Below the pieces are notes generated by a model. That model saw only the letters and a list, made by a program, of their open reading frames with translations, made no database searches and was not told where the DNA came from. Both the position numbers and the translations under genes were made by a program. DNA of 58,417 bases, taken from contig CAMDDO010000002.1 of the NCBI GenBank assembly GCA_945892755.1, positions 1 to 58,417 of the forward strand. Reading direction: 5' to 3'. Shown one piece after another: positions 9,381-18,265 of the stretch (position 1 is its first letter; each line of letters opens with the position of its first letter). This DNA comes from Rhizobium sp. Q54 (GTDB lineage: Bacteria; Pseudomonadota; Alphaproteobacteria; UBA828).

Positions 9381-10042
9381 CGTCCGGTCAGGGCAAAGCG
9401 CAGATTAACCAGGATCGAGGCGGTCGCGCCCCAAACATAATGCTCGCCAAAGGCGAGCACATTAAAGCGCCGCTCGACCGAATTCACCAAGCGCGAATCC
9501 TTCCGGTAGTTGGCCGGCTCGAGCGCGAAGTCGAGCGGCAGCTCGAAAATCTCGGCAACCTCATGAGGATCGGGCGCAAGCGCCAGCGGCGGCGCCACCA
9601 AGCCCAGAATCGGCGTGATGCGATAGCCGGTGCCGACCAGATAATTGTCGAGGCGCGAAAGCACGCGGATCCGCGCGCGGCCGAGCCCGATTTCCTCCTC
9701 GGTCTCGCGCAGCGCGGTGTCGAGCGGCGAGCGATCGCCATCGTCATAGCGCCCGCCGGGAAAGCTGATCTGTCCGGCATGAGCGGCAAGATGATCGGTA
9801 CGTCTGGTAAGCAGAATGGTAAGGCCCTCGGGCCGATCGACGAACGGCACCAACACGGCCGAGGGAACGATTCGCGTCGCCGGCGGCAGCGCGGGCAGCT
9901 CTTCGAGATGACGGAGCGAGCCCGGCACGCGGGCGAGCGGCGCCGCTTCGGCCGCCTGAGTCACGCTGTCCCAGGGCTCATCGGGCCTGCCGAAATCGAG
10001 CGCGGCGGCGCGCGCCAAGAGATCCTCGCGCAGATCGATCAT
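9377..10042 (-). CDS. NUDIX hydrolase, CoA pyrophosphatase type (NudL-like)
   Basis: This 221-residue NUDIX protein probably hydrolyses coenzyme A or a related nucleotide diphosphate. The CoA-pyrophosphatase preface LLTRRTDHLAAHAGQISFPGGRYDDGD precedes the NUDIX box, where the LRETEEEIGL core supplies the metal-binding glutamates. The C-terminal part (EIFELPLDFALE) also fits this subfamily. It lies in a minus-strand run DUF1285-NUDIX-DUF6111-nucleotidyltransferase with 4-nt overlaps at both ends. Confidence 0.9.
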   Translation of the reverse strand: MIDLREDLLARAAALDFGRPDEPWDSVTQAAEAAPLARVPGSLRHLEELPALPPATRIVPSAVLVPFVDRPEGLTILLTRRTDHLAAHAGQISFPGGRYDDGDRSPLDTALRETEEEIGLGRARIRVLSRLDNYLVGTGYRITPILGLVAPPLALAPDPHEVAEIFELPLDFALEPANYRKDSRLVNSVERRFNVLAFGEHYVWGATASILVNLRFALTGR

Positions 10043-10584
10043 GAGGCGGCGTCTGCCTCCAGCGGGAAGAACGCGCCATCGCTATGAACGCCGAGGCGCG
10101 TCCGGCCGTCGAGCCGGTCTTCGAGTGCGCGCTCGGCGAGTTCGTAGTAGACCGTGCGTGTCAATCGCGCCTCGAGCCCGTCGCGCACCATGATATAGGG
10201 CGCCGCCTCGCGTCCGCAGGGTTGCGGCCTGAACGTGATGGGGCGCGCCGGGCCGGCCGTCACCCATTCATCGAGGTTGGTGCGAAACGACAGGCGCTGT
10301 GCCTTGTCCACGCCCTCGGCCTTGAGCTCGACCGCAAGGAACGGTACGTCATCGACCTTGATGCGCGCGCGCTCGACCGGCGTGACGAGCCAATAATCAC
10401 CCGTCGCCTCGCGCCGCAAGACGCCAGCGAACAATCTGACCAAAGCGGGCCGGCGGATCGCGACGCCCTCGTGATACCACGTGCCGTCGGCGGCGATGCG
10501 AATGTCGAGATCGCCGCAAAACAAAAGTGGGCGCTCCGCTTGCGCGGCATCGTCGGGTCGCCCGATCCTGGAATTGCCGCTCAT
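10039..10584 (-). CDS. DUF1285 family protein
   Basis: The 181-residue cytosolic protein matches DUF1285 by its pattern: CGDLDIRIAADGTWYHEG near the start (residues about 24-41), RRPALVRLFAGVLRRE, and a second half with PYIMVRDGLEARL and YYELAE. The start at 10584 follows GGAGG at a spacing of about nine bases; an ATG at 10602 is upstream of that site and less likely. It is the first gene of the run that continues into NUDIX and DUF6111. The family has no established function. Confidence 0.82.
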   Translation of the reverse strand: MSGNSRIGRPDDAAQAERPLLFCGDLDIRIAADGTWYHEGVAIRRPALVRLFAGVLRREATGDYWLVTPVERARIKVDDVPFLAVELKAEGVDKAQRLSFRTNLDEWVTAGPARPITFRPQPCGREAAPYIMVRDGLEARLTRTVYYELAERALEDRLDGRTRLGVHSDGAFFPLEADAAS

Positions 10585-10664
10585 CACCCGTCGCCTCCGC
10601 ACCCGAATATGGGCATGGTTTGTGGCGAGGGGAATATGAAGCTTGGTGCTCTCTCAATCGGCAT

Positions 10665-10748
10665 GCCCGGGAGAAGACCCGGGCGTCCAGCCATCCGAAG
10701 GACGCCGCGACGACGTCAGCGCTGGATTGCCGGATCAAGCCCGGCAAT
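10665..10748. repeat. Composite palindromic intergenic element (REP-like)
   Basis: Three consecutive inverted repeats lie between acoC and the DUF1285 gene: GCCCGGG (10665-10671) with CCCGGGC (10678-10684); GGCGTCC (10682-10688) with GGACGCC (10700-10706); ATTGCCGG (10726-10733) with CCGGCAAT (10741-10748). The last hairpin, with its GGATCAAG-type loop, resembles dispersed intergenic palindromes common in alphaproteobacterial genomes. On the minus strand it follows acoC and may terminate or stabilise that transcript. No second copy was seen in this window. Confidence 0.6.
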
Positions 10749-10788
10749 GACGAAAGAGAGACCGATGGTTCATGGTCACATTCAGGCT

Positions 10789-11904
10789 TCAGCCCAATTG
10801 TGCCTCGATCAGTTTGTTGACCTCGGCCGCCGCCTCCATTTGCGGCATGTGGCCGGCGCCCTTGAGCACCGACACTTTGACGCTGGCCGGCAGGCCTTGC
10901 GCGTGCTTCGCCGGCACGATCGCATCGCCTTCGCCCCAGATCACCTGGATCGGCATAGAGAGCGAGCCGAGCCTGTCGCGCAGCACGGTCGCCTGCTTGC
11001 CGCTGGGGAAGATCTTGTCGCGCAACCCACGGAGCGCGGCATCCACGCCATCGAGCCGCTTATAGGCCAGGATGTCGTTGATCATCTGACGCGACACGAG
11101 TTCGGCATTGGCGAACAATTGTTCGAGATGCGGCTTGATGTCGCGCCGCCCGGTCGCCTCGATGAAGCCGTCGATATAACCGCCATTGATCTCAGGGCCT
11201 AGACCGGCGGACGCGATGAGGGTGAGCGAGGCGACCCGACCGGGATGCGCCAGCGCGAATTCGAGCGCGACCGCACCGCCCATCGAATGGCCGGCGAGAT
11301 GCGCCTTGGTCACGCCGAGCGCGTCCATCACATCATGCACGACTTGCGTGAGCTCACCGAGATTGGCGTTGCCGACCTGCTTCGAGGATTGACCATGGCC
11401 CGGCAGATCGAACGCGATCACCGTACGCTTGGCCGCCAGCGATTCCTGGTTGAACAACCAATTATTGAGATCGCCGCCAAAGCCGTGAATCAGAATCAAC
11501 GGTGTGCCGCCATCGCCCTGCTTGAGATAGCGGATGGCGCGGCCCTTGATCTCGACGACCTCAGTCTTCGGTCCCGCATCATCATCGCCATCGGCTGGCG
11601 GCACGTAGTTCTTCTGAAACTCGGCGACGAACGCATCGATCGCTTCGCTCGTGTCGTTCGCGCCCGCAATCACGCCGAGGAGCGCGCCCACGGGAAGGGT
11701 TTCGCCCTCCTGCGCCACGATGCGGCGCAGCACGCCGCCTTCCGATGCCTCGACCGCGCTCGAGATCTTTTCGGTCTCGACCTCAAGCACTTCATTGCCG
11801 GGCGAGATCGCGGTGCCTTCCTGCATCAACCATGAGGCAACCTTGCCCTCTTTCATGGAGAGCCCCCATTTCGGCATGGTGAGGGCCTTGATCGCTTCGG
11901 ACAT
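10789..11904 (-). CDS. acoC: Acetoin dehydrogenase E2 component: lipoyl domain fused to alpha/beta hydrolase
   Basis: The 371-residue product has an N-terminal lipoyl domain (about residues 5-80) with the lipoylated lysine in ETEK (Lys46), then an alpha/beta hydrolase domain (about 120-371) with the oxyanion loop HGFGG, nucleophile Ser207 in GHSMGG and a late GAGHMPQME histidine. This architecture, without the usual E2 catalytic domain, is the known AcoC form. It should accept the acetyl group from the E1 subunits and pass it to CoA. It is the last gene of acoX-A-B-C. No dihydrolipoamide dehydrogenase (E3) gene is in the window. Confidence 0.9.
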   Translation of the reverse strand: MSEAIKALTMPKWGLSMKEGKVASWLMQEGTAISPGNEVLEVETEKISSAVEASEGGVLRRIVAQEGETLPVGALLGVIAGANDTSEAIDAFVAEFQKNYVPPADGDDDAGPKTEVVEIKGRAIRYLKQGDGGTPLILIHGFGGDLNNWLFNQESLAAKRTVIAFDLPGHGQSSKQVGNANLGELTQVVHDVMDALGVTKAHLAGHSMGGAVALEFALAHPGRVASLTLIASAGLGPEINGGYIDGFIEATGRRDIKPHLEQLFANAELVSRQMINDILAYKRLDGVDAALRGLRDKIFPSGKQATVLRDRLGSLSMPIQVIWGEGDAIVPAKHAQGLPASVKVSVLKGAGHMPQMEAAAEVNKLIEAQLG

Positions 11905-11908
11905 CAGC

Positions 11909-12922
11909 TCAGCCCTTCTTGCCCATGACCGAGCGTACGGCGGCCTCGATCTTTGCCGCGTTCGGGATATAGAGATCCTCGAGCACGTCGGAGAACGGCA
12001 CCGGCACGTGCGGCCCGGTCACCATCTTGATCGGCGCCTTGAGTGAATCGAACGCCTTGTCGGCAACCAGCGCCGACACGTCGGTCGCGATATTGCAGCG
12101 CGGGTGCGCCTCGTCGACCACGACAAGCCGGCCGGTGTTTTCGACGCTTTCCAGGATGGTGTCCTCATCGATCGGCGAGGTGGTGCGCAGATCGATCACC
12201 TCGCACTTGATGCCCTGCTTGGCGAGGTTGTCGGCCGCGTCGGTTGCCATGTGCACCATGCGCCCGAGCGTGACGATGGTGACATCCTTGCCCTCGCGCA
12301 CCACGCTCGCCTCGCCGAACGGGATGGTGTAGGGCTCCTCCGGCACGTCGCCTTCGAGCGTATAGAGCACCTTGTGTTCGCAGAAGATCACCGGGTCGTT
12401 GTCGCGGATCGCCTGGATCAGAAGCCCCTTGGCGTCATAGGGCGTCGCCGGCATGACGACCTTGAGACCCGGAATGTGCGTGAACACGGGATAGAGGCAC
12501 TGCGAGTGCTGCGCCGCCGCGCGGAAGCCCGCGCCGTACATGGTGCGAATGACGACCGGAGTTTCGGCCTTGCCGCCGAACATGTAGCGGAATTTGGCGG
12601 CCTGGTTGAAAATCTGGTCGAGGCAGACGCCCATGAAGTCGATGAACATGAGTTCGGCCACCGGCCTGAGGCCCGCCGTCGCCGCGCCGACCGCCGCGCC
12701 GATGAAGGCCGATTCGGTGATCGGCGTATCCATCACGCGGTCGCCGAATTTCTTGTAAAGACCCTTGGTGACGCCGAGCACGCCGCCCCAGGCTTCTTGC
12801 TCGCCGTCGGTACCGGCACCACCGGCGACGTCCTCGCCCATGATGATGACGGTGGGGTCGCGCGACATCTCCTGGGAGAGCGCTTCGTTGATCGCTTGCT
12901 GATAGGTAATCTTGCGCGCCAT
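11909..12922 (-). CDS. acoB: Acetoin:DCPIP oxidoreductase / dehydrogenase E1 beta subunit
   Basis: The 337-residue beta subunit of a thiamine-diphosphate E1 heterotetramer shows MGEDVAGGAG near the start, DTPITESAFIGAAVGAA (the family cofactor-proximal glutamate region), FRAAAQHSQ, and PGLKVVMPATPYDAKGLL. The start at 12922 (MARKITYQQ) is internal to a longer frame and follows GGAGGG. It lies 14 nt after acoA and 4 nt before acoC. Membership in the acetoin rather than pyruvate branch rests on the neighbouring acoX and the AcoC-type E2. Confidence 0.9.
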   Translation of the reverse strand: MARKITYQQAINEALSQEMSRDPTVIIMGEDVAGGAGTDGEQEAWGGVLGVTKGLYKKFGDRVMDTPITESAFIGAAVGAATAGLRPVAELMFIDFMGVCLDQIFNQAAKFRYMFGGKAETPVVIRTMYGAGFRAAAQHSQCLYPVFTHIPGLKVVMPATPYDAKGLLIQAIRDNDPVIFCEHKVLYTLEGDVPEEPYTIPFGEASVVREGKDVTIVTLGRMVHMATDAADNLAKQGIKCEVIDLRTTSPIDEDTILESVENTGRLVVVDEAHPRCNIATDVSALVADKAFDSLKAPIKMVTGPHVPVPFSDVLEDLYIPNAAKIEAAVRSVMGKKG

Positions 12923-12936
12923 GACGCCCGCCCTCC

Positions 12937-13905
12937 TCAATAGCTCACATAAACGTCGGTCATGAGATCGGCCGCGGTCGGCTTGGGCGCCGCCTTGGCT
13001 TTTTTGACCGCATTTTCGATCTGCGCGAGCACATCGGCGTCGATCTTGTTCAGCTCCGCCGCATCGACCAGCTTGGCGCCCTCGACGCGTTTCCGGAACA
13101 GCATCAGGCAGTCCTTCGTGGCTCGAATGTTCTTCACCTCGTCGACGCCGCGATAGGTCTGCGCGTCGCCTTCGAAATGGCCGTAATAGCGATTGAGCTT
13201 GACCTCGATGAGCGACGGCCCGCCGCCCGAGCGCGCGCGCTTGATGGCTTCGCCCGCCGCCTCGTAGACCGCGAAGAAGTCATGCCCATCGACCGCGATG
13301 CCGGGCATGCTATAGGCCGCCGCGCGATCGGTGAAATCGTCGCACGAGACCGAGTATTTGCTCGAGGTCGCCTCGGCATAGCCGTTGTTCTCGACCACGA
13401 AGAGGCAAGGCAGACGCCAGACCGAAGCGAGATTGAGGCTCTCGGCCGTGGTGCCCTGGTTGAAGCCGCCATCGCCCACGAACGCGATCGCGACGCCACC
13501 GGTCTTCAAGACCTTGGCCGCGAGCCCCGCGCCGCAGATCAGCGGCGGGCCGCCACCCACGATGCCATTGGCGCCGAGCATGCCCTTGTCGAGATCGGCG
13601 ATGTGCATGGAGCCGCCTTTGCCGCCGCACAGACCCGCCTTCTTGCCATAGATCTCGGCCATCATGGCGTCGACGTCGCAGCCCTTGGCGATCGAATGGC
13701 CATGGCCACGATGCGTGCTGGCGATCTTGTCGCGGCCGTCGAGGTGCATGCAGAAGCCGGTCGCGCTGGCCTCTTCGCCAGCGTAAAGGTGCACGAAACC
13801 CGGAATCTCGCCGGTCGCGAATTCGACGTGAAGCCGTTCCTCGAATTCGCGGATCGTCTTCATCATGCGATAGGCCCTCAAGAGATCGGCCTTGCTGAGC
13901 TGCAT
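12937..13905 (-). CDS. acoA: Acetoin dehydrogenase E1 alpha subunit (TPP-dependent)
   Basis: This 322-residue E1 alpha subunit binds thiamine diphosphate: the GDGGFNQG motif and the VVENNGYAEA end of the same motif, about 28 residues later, are clear. HRGHGHSIAKG and GGKGGSMHIAD are also typical. The start at 13905 (MQLSKAD) follows AGGGAGGAAG; a frame extension to 13977 would run into acoX. It cleaves acetoin to acetaldehyde and an acetyl group transferred to E2. It stands 13 nt after acoX, in operon. Confidence 0.92.
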   Translation of the reverse strand: MQLSKADLLRAYRMMKTIREFEERLHVEFATGEIPGFVHLYAGEEASATGFCMHLDGRDKIASTHRGHGHSIAKGCDVDAMMAEIYGKKAGLCGGKGGSMHIADLDKGMLGANGIVGGGPPLICGAGLAAKVLKTGGVAIAFVGDGGFNQGTTAESLNLASVWRLPCLFVVENNGYAEATSSKYSVSCDDFTDRAAAYSMPGIAVDGHDFFAVYEAAGEAIKRARSGGGPSLIEVKLNRYYGHFEGDAQTYRGVDEVKNIRATKDCLMLFRKRVEGAKLVDAAELNKIDADVLAQIENAVKKAKAAPKPTAADLMTDVYVSY

Positions 13906-13918
13906 TTCTTCTTCCTCC

Positions 13919-14989
13919 CTATGCGGTTCGAGCGCCCACGCCGCGTAGTGCGTGCGTCTCGCGTACAAATAAGCCATGTTGTGCGGCTAGCGTCATGGTT
14001 CGTTCGATATCGATGCTGAGTGGGCCGTCCTCAGCGAGCCGAACCATGACCTGATCAGCCGGGGCGAACTCTACCTCCCGCTCGCCGTCGAGAGCAACCA
14101 CCCCGCGCCGGAGCCGGAGCGGTACCGAATCGCCGGTCGAAAGCGCGCTCACCGCCTCGATCCCGACCTCGACGATGATGCCGGGCGCGATCGGCGCGGC
14201 GACCACATTGGCGGCCCGCGCCGGCGGGCACAGATCGAGCTTGAGGCCAAAGGGCGCCCGGCGCGAGACCGGTCGGATCAGGCCCGCGATCGAGGATAGA
14301 CCGATCGCATCCGCCTCGGCAAAGCTGACGAACAACTGGTCGAGGCCCTCGGCGCGCCAGAGCGCCTTGGAGCCGACGAAGAGTTCATCGCTGATGCAAA
14401 GATCGACCAGCGCGAGGTCGCTCACTGCCCCATTGACCACGAGGCGGAGCGCCTTGTTGCGGTAGCAAGCCTCCTTGAGGTCGACCCGGCCGGTGGCGAC
14501 CAGACCGGCGGCCAGACCCGCGATCGTCGCCTCGCGTACCGCAGGGAACACATTGTTGGTTCCGGTCGAGAGCGAGAGCAGCGGCACATCGCCCGCCACG
14601 CGAGCGACCAGGCGGTTGGTGCCGTCACCACCCAACACCATGATCGCACCGACACCCTGCTCGACCATGAAGCGCACCGCGCGCAGCGTATCGGCCGGCG
14701 AATCCTCGGGCTCGAAGTCGATGAACGTGACCTTTGGCCAGACCTGGCCCTCCGGCAGCGGCAGTTTGAGAGCATGCCGGATACGATCGTTCAGCCCGGA
14801 GCCATCGGGCATCAGCATCACTTCGTCGACCCCGGTCATGCCAAGGGCCGAAAATGCGCGCGTCATCATGTTGCGCTTCTCGGCGATCGGAAACACCGAG
14901 GCCTGCGCGACCAGCCGGCGAATATCGCGCCCGGCCGCCGGATTGGCGACGATACCGACCTTAGCGCCGCGCGGCTGACTATTGGCCAA
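13919..14989 (-). CDS. acoX: AcoX-type ATP-NAD kinase-like protein
   Basis: The product of 356 residues has the diacylglycerol/NAD-kinase-like nucleotide loop GGDGTN at residues 120-125 and LSTGTNNVFP after it, as in AcoX proteins that accompany acetoin dehydrogenase genes. The likely start is a TTG at 14989: AGGAG lies five bases upstream and it gives the short N-terminus ANSQPRGAKVGIVANP. A longer TTG frame to 15019 lacks a ribosome site. The biochemical role of AcoX is not firmly established; a nucleotide-cofactor kinase role is inferred from the fold. It begins 40 nt after the ABC ATPase gene and 13 nt before acoA. Confidence 0.85.
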   Translation of the reverse strand: MANSQPRGAKVGIVANPAAGRDIRRLVAQASVFPIAEKRNMMTRAFSALGMTGVDEVMLMPDGSGLNDRIRHALKLPLPEGQVWPKVTFIDFEPEDSPADTLRAVRFMVEQGVGAIMVLGGDGTNRLVARVAGDVPLLSLSTGTNNVFPAVREATIAGLAAGLVATGRVDLKEACYRNKALRLVVNGAVSDLALVDLCISDELFVGSKALWRAEGLDQLFVSFAEADAIGLSSIAGLIRPVSRRAPFGLKLDLCPPARAANVVAAPIAPGIIVEVGIEAVSALSTGDSVPLRLRRGVVALDGEREVEFAPADQVMVRLAEDGPLSIDIERTMTLAAQHGLFVRETHALRGVGARTA

Positions 14990-15029
14990 ATTGGCTCCTT
15001 GTTCCGCAAGCCCGCCCAATCAAAGGCCG

Positions 15030-16124
15030 CTAGAAATACGCGATCCCGTTCGACGCTGCAAAGAGATGAACCCGCGACGCGTCAAACCCGATGGTGCAGG
15101 GATCGTCCAAATTGGCGGACGGGCCGATCTTAGTCTTGACGGTCAGGCGATCGGCGCCGAGCTGGACCTCGACGATCATATCGCCGCCCAAGGGTTCGGT
15201 GACGTAGACCTTGGCCGGAACGTCGAGCCCGGAATTGGCGCCCGGCCGATAGGCGATCGTGTCGGGGCGCGCGCCAAGTCGCACCTCGACCTCGGCGCCC
15301 TTTTCCTCCAGGAGGCGGCGCTGCACGTCGTTCAATATCAGCCGGAAGCTTGGGTGGACCACCGCGACGCCCGAAGTCCCCTGTTCGATCCGACAATTCA
15401 GGAAATTCATCGGTGGCTCGCCGACAAAGCCCGCGACCCACTCATTGGCCGGGTGATTATAGATGTCGGAGGGCGTGCCGAATTGCTGCAACACGCCCTC
15501 GTGCATGACCGCGATGCTGTCGGCCATCGACATGGCCTCGAGCTGATCGTGCGTGACGTAGATGGTCGTGGTTTCGAGCCGGCGCTGCAAATGCTTGAGC
15601 TCGCCGCGCATATGGGCGCGCAACTTGGCGTCGAGATGCGCGATCGGCTCGTCGAACAGGAACACCTTCGGCTCGCGCACGATGGCGCGGCCGATCGCGG
15701 TGCGTTGCTTCTGGCCGCCGGAGAGCTGCATAGGCTTGCGATCAAGCAGCATGTCGATTTGCAGGAGCTCGGCGGCCCGACGCACCCGTTTGTCGATCTC
15801 CTCGCGATTGACGTTCCGGAGCCTGAGCGGGTTCGCCATGTTCTCGAACACGGTCTTATGTGGATAGAGCGCGTAATTCTCAAACACCATGGCGATGTCG
15901 CGCTCTTTGGGCGGCAGTTGATTGACGCGCACAGCGCCGAAGAAAATCTCGCCGGCCGATATGTGCTCGAGCCCGGCCAACATGCGAAGCGTCGATGATT
16001 TGCCGCAGCCGGACGGCCCCAGAATGGCGAGAAACGAGTTCTCCGGGCATTTGAGGTTGAGGTCCTTCACCGCGGCGGTCTTGCCGTAATATTTCCAGAC
16101 GCTCTGGATGTTGACCTCTACCAT
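15030..16124 (-). CDS. ABC importer ATP-binding protein, CUT1 (MalK/UgpC) type
   Basis: The 364-residue ATPase has Walker A GPSGCGKSS, signature LSGGQKQR, Walker B VFLFDEP, the H-loop in YVTHDQLEAM, and a C-terminal TOBE regulatory extension (from about residue 240), all typical of carbohydrate or polyol importers. One oddity: the Q-loop position reads MVFENYALYPH, with Glu where nearly all family members have Gln. In known two-ATPase glycerol-type importers a second ATPase partner exists; only one is present here. It is downstream of two permeases and a binding protein, and upstream of acoX on the same strand. Confidence 0.93.
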   Translation of the reverse strand: MVEVNIQSVWKYYGKTAAVKDLNLKCPENSFLAILGPSGCGKSSTLRMLAGLEHISAGEIFFGAVRVNQLPPKERDIAMVFENYALYPHKTVFENMANPLRLRNVNREEIDKRVRRAAELLQIDMLLDRKPMQLSGGQKQRTAIGRAIVREPKVFLFDEPIAHLDAKLRAHMRGELKHLQRRLETTTIYVTHDQLEAMSMADSIAVMHEGVLQQFGTPSDIYNHPANEWVAGFVGEPPMNFLNCRIEQGTSGVAVVHPSFRLILNDVQRRLLEEKGAEVEVRLGARPDTIAYRPGANSGLDVPAKVYVTEPLGGDMIVEVQLGADRLTVKTKIGPSANLDDPCTIGFDASRVHLFAASNGIAYF

Positions 16125-16176
16125 GTGATCCCTGCTCCGTCCGCGCCGCGCGCTTGCCTTGGTTTGAAACCGGCGA

Positions 16177-17055
16177 TCATTCGCGCACCGCCCCCATCGT
16201 CAAGCCGGCCACCAGATAGCGCCGGATCAGGACTCCCAGAAACAGCATCGGCACCGTGGTCACCGCGCCCGCGGCCATGATGCTGCCCCATTGGATGTTT
16301 TGCGGCTGCACCAGGGCGATGGTCGCCGCCGGCAGGGTCTTGGCGCCGCCCGAGCCGATGATCGAAGAGAACAAATAGTCGTTCCAGCCGAACAGCACGC
16401 AGAGCACGATAAAGGCACCGATGCCCGGCGCGACCAGCGGCATGATCATGCGCAACGCCTGAAGGCGCGTCGAGCCGTCGCACATCGCCGCTTCCTCGAT
16501 CGCATAGGGCACGTTGTCGAAGAAGCCTTTCAGGATCCAGATCGCGAACGGCAGGTTGAAGGTGGTGTAGGCGAGGATGAGGCCGGGCAGCGTGCCGATC
16601 AGGTCGAGCGAGCGAAAGATCGCGTAGAGCGGCACCAGAACCGCGACGACCGGCGCCATGCGCGTCGAGATGATCCAGAAGAACAGGTCGTTCTTGCCGC
16701 GAAAATCGAGCCGGCTGAGGGCGTAGGCGGCGGTCGAGCCGAGCACGACCGAAACCAGCGCCGAGCCGAGCGAGGCGATCAGGCTGTTGCCCAGATAGGT
16801 GCCGAAATTGAGATCGAGGAACAGGTTCTGATAGTGCTTGGTGGTCGGCTCGAAGGTGAAGAGGAGCGCGGCGCCGCCCCAGTCGCCGGTCGCCGGCAGC
16901 TGGAAGGCGTCGAGCAAATCCTTGAACGACGAAAGGAACATGATCAGAAGCGGCAGCAGCGTCCAAATCAAATAGAACGCGACGAACAGGATCGTTGCGA
17001 CACCGAGGACGCGGCGCGTCGCGGTCGGGTATTGGGCGATCTCGCGTGAGGCCAT
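16177..17055 (-). CDS. ABC importer permease, CUT1 family (MalG-like)
   Basis: The 292-residue inner-membrane permease has about six hydrophobic helices and the cytoplasmic EAA loop EEAAMCDGSTRLQALRMIMPL that docks the ATPase. The start at 17055 (MASREIAQY) lies 8 nt after the upstream permease gene; the open frame extends far upstream but reads into that permease as nonsense. The substrate is unknown; neighbours suggest a sugar, polyol or small diol. Confidence 0.92.
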   Translation of the reverse strand: MASREIAQYPTATRRVLGVATILFVAFYLIWTLLPLLIMFLSSFKDLLDAFQLPATGDWGGAALLFTFEPTTKHYQNLFLDLNFGTYLGNSLIASLGSALVSVVLGSTAAYALSRLDFRGKNDLFFWIISTRMAPVVAVLVPLYAIFRSLDLIGTLPGLILAYTTFNLPFAIWILKGFFDNVPYAIEEAAMCDGSTRLQALRMIMPLVAPGIGAFIVLCVLFGWNDYLFSSIIGSGGAKTLPAATIALVQPQNIQWGSIMAAGAVTTVPMLFLGVLIRRYLVAGLTMGAVRE

Positions 17056-17063
17056 GGCGCTCT

Positions 17064-18077
17064 CTAGCCTTCCTCGCGGCCGTGCACTTTGATCTTCCGG
17101 CGCGGATCCTCGAACAGTTTGACCAGCACCATGCCGAGCACGATGGTGACCAGGAGGAGCGTCAACGCCACGGCCGCGCCACGCCCGAGTTTGAAGTATT
17201 GGAACGAGACGTCGAACAAATAGACCGGCAGCATGTTGGTCGCGTCGGCTGGTCCACCGCCGGTCAGAATCAAGATTGCGTCGATGAATCTGAAATTGTC
17301 CATGAAGCGCAGCAGAACCGCGATCAGGAGGAAGGGGTAGATATTCGGCAGCGCGACCGAGATGAAGTTGCGCAGCGGCCCGGCGCCGTCGACCATGTTG
17401 GCCTCGAGCTGATCCTGCGGCACACGCTTCAAGCCGGCGAGCGTGATCAACGTGATCAGCGGCGTCCATTGCCAGACGTCGACCGCGACGAGGCCGAACA
17501 TCGCGATGTCGGAATCGCCCAAGACCGAGGTCGGCCCCAATATGCCGATGCTCTGCAGCAGCCAGTGATACCAGCCAAACGCCCCGTTATAGAGGAAAAG
17601 CCAAACCAGTCCGGCGATGATTGGCGCCATCATCATCGGCATCAGGATGATCGTGACGAGAAACTTTTCCAGCTTGGAGCGGTTCAGAATGACCGCGAGC
17701 AGCACGCCAAGGCCGACTTCCAGCACCATACACATGGCGCTGTATTTGATCAGCAGCAGCCAGCCGTTCTGGAATTTGCCGTCGGTCGCGAAGCGCGTGA
17801 AATTCTTGAAGTCATTCCAGACATCCGGCTGTCCCGCTTCGCCGACGGTGTGCAGGCTCATATAAATCAGCCAGATGAACGGATAGATCGAGATGCCCGC
17901 GAGCAGAACGATCGACGGTGTCATCATCAGGAAATAGAAACGGCGCGACGGCGCCGGGTTGAAAGCGTCCGGCCGATAATCGATCTGCCGCACGCCCGTG
18001 GGCCGAGCCGCGTCTACGACCGCCTGGGGCGACACGGCGGGTCGGCCCGCGCCAGTGTTGATGGCCTGATCCGTCAT
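17064..18077 (-). CDS. ABC importer permease, CUT1 family (MalF-like)
   Basis: The 337-residue permease has a polar N-terminal tail of about 45 residues, then six or more membrane helices beginning FYFLMMTPSIVLLAGISIY. The coupling loop EANMVDGAGPLRNFISVALP carries the EAA-type motif. It follows the binding-protein gene after 188 nt that include a strong hairpin, and is directly followed by the second permease. Confidence 0.92.
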   Translation of the reverse strand: MTDQAINTGAGRPAVSPQAVVDAARPTGVRQIDYRPDAFNPAPSRRFYFLMMTPSIVLLAGISIYPFIWLIYMSLHTVGEAGQPDVWNDFKNFTRFATDGKFQNGWLLLIKYSAMCMVLEVGLGVLLAVILNRSKLEKFLVTIILMPMMMAPIIAGLVWLFLYNGAFGWYHWLLQSIGILGPTSVLGDSDIAMFGLVAVDVWQWTPLITLITLAGLKRVPQDQLEANMVDGAGPLRNFISVALPNIYPFLLIAVLLRFMDNFRFIDAILILTGGGPADATNMLPVYLFDVSFQYFKLGRGAAVALTLLLVTIVLGMVLVKLFEDPRRKIKVHGREEG

Positions 18078-18148
18078 TCCGAGCGATCTTCCACGGCGAG
18101 CGGTGAGCCGGCCAAACCGATTGTATGCGGGAACGGTGTCGAGATCAC

Positions 18149-18179
18149 AGGGTCGGCGACGCGCTTCGCCGCCGACCCT
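18149..18179 (-). promoter_or_regulatory. Intercistronic hairpin between binding-protein and permease genes
   Basis: AGGGTCGGCG (18149-18158) pairs perfectly with CGCCGACCCT (18170-18179) around an 11-nt loop. It sits in the gap after the solute-binding gene and before the permeases. Hairpins at this place in importer operons often protect the upstream mRNA or attenuate read-through, giving excess binding protein. There is no T-run on the minus strand, so full termination is unlikely. Confidence 0.55.
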
Positions 18180-18265
18180 AGATCCACCTGTCTACGAACC
18201 GCCATTGCCATCAGCCGGCGAGTCCGCCGCAGCATCGCCGAACCGATCGGTGCGACCGAAAAGGC

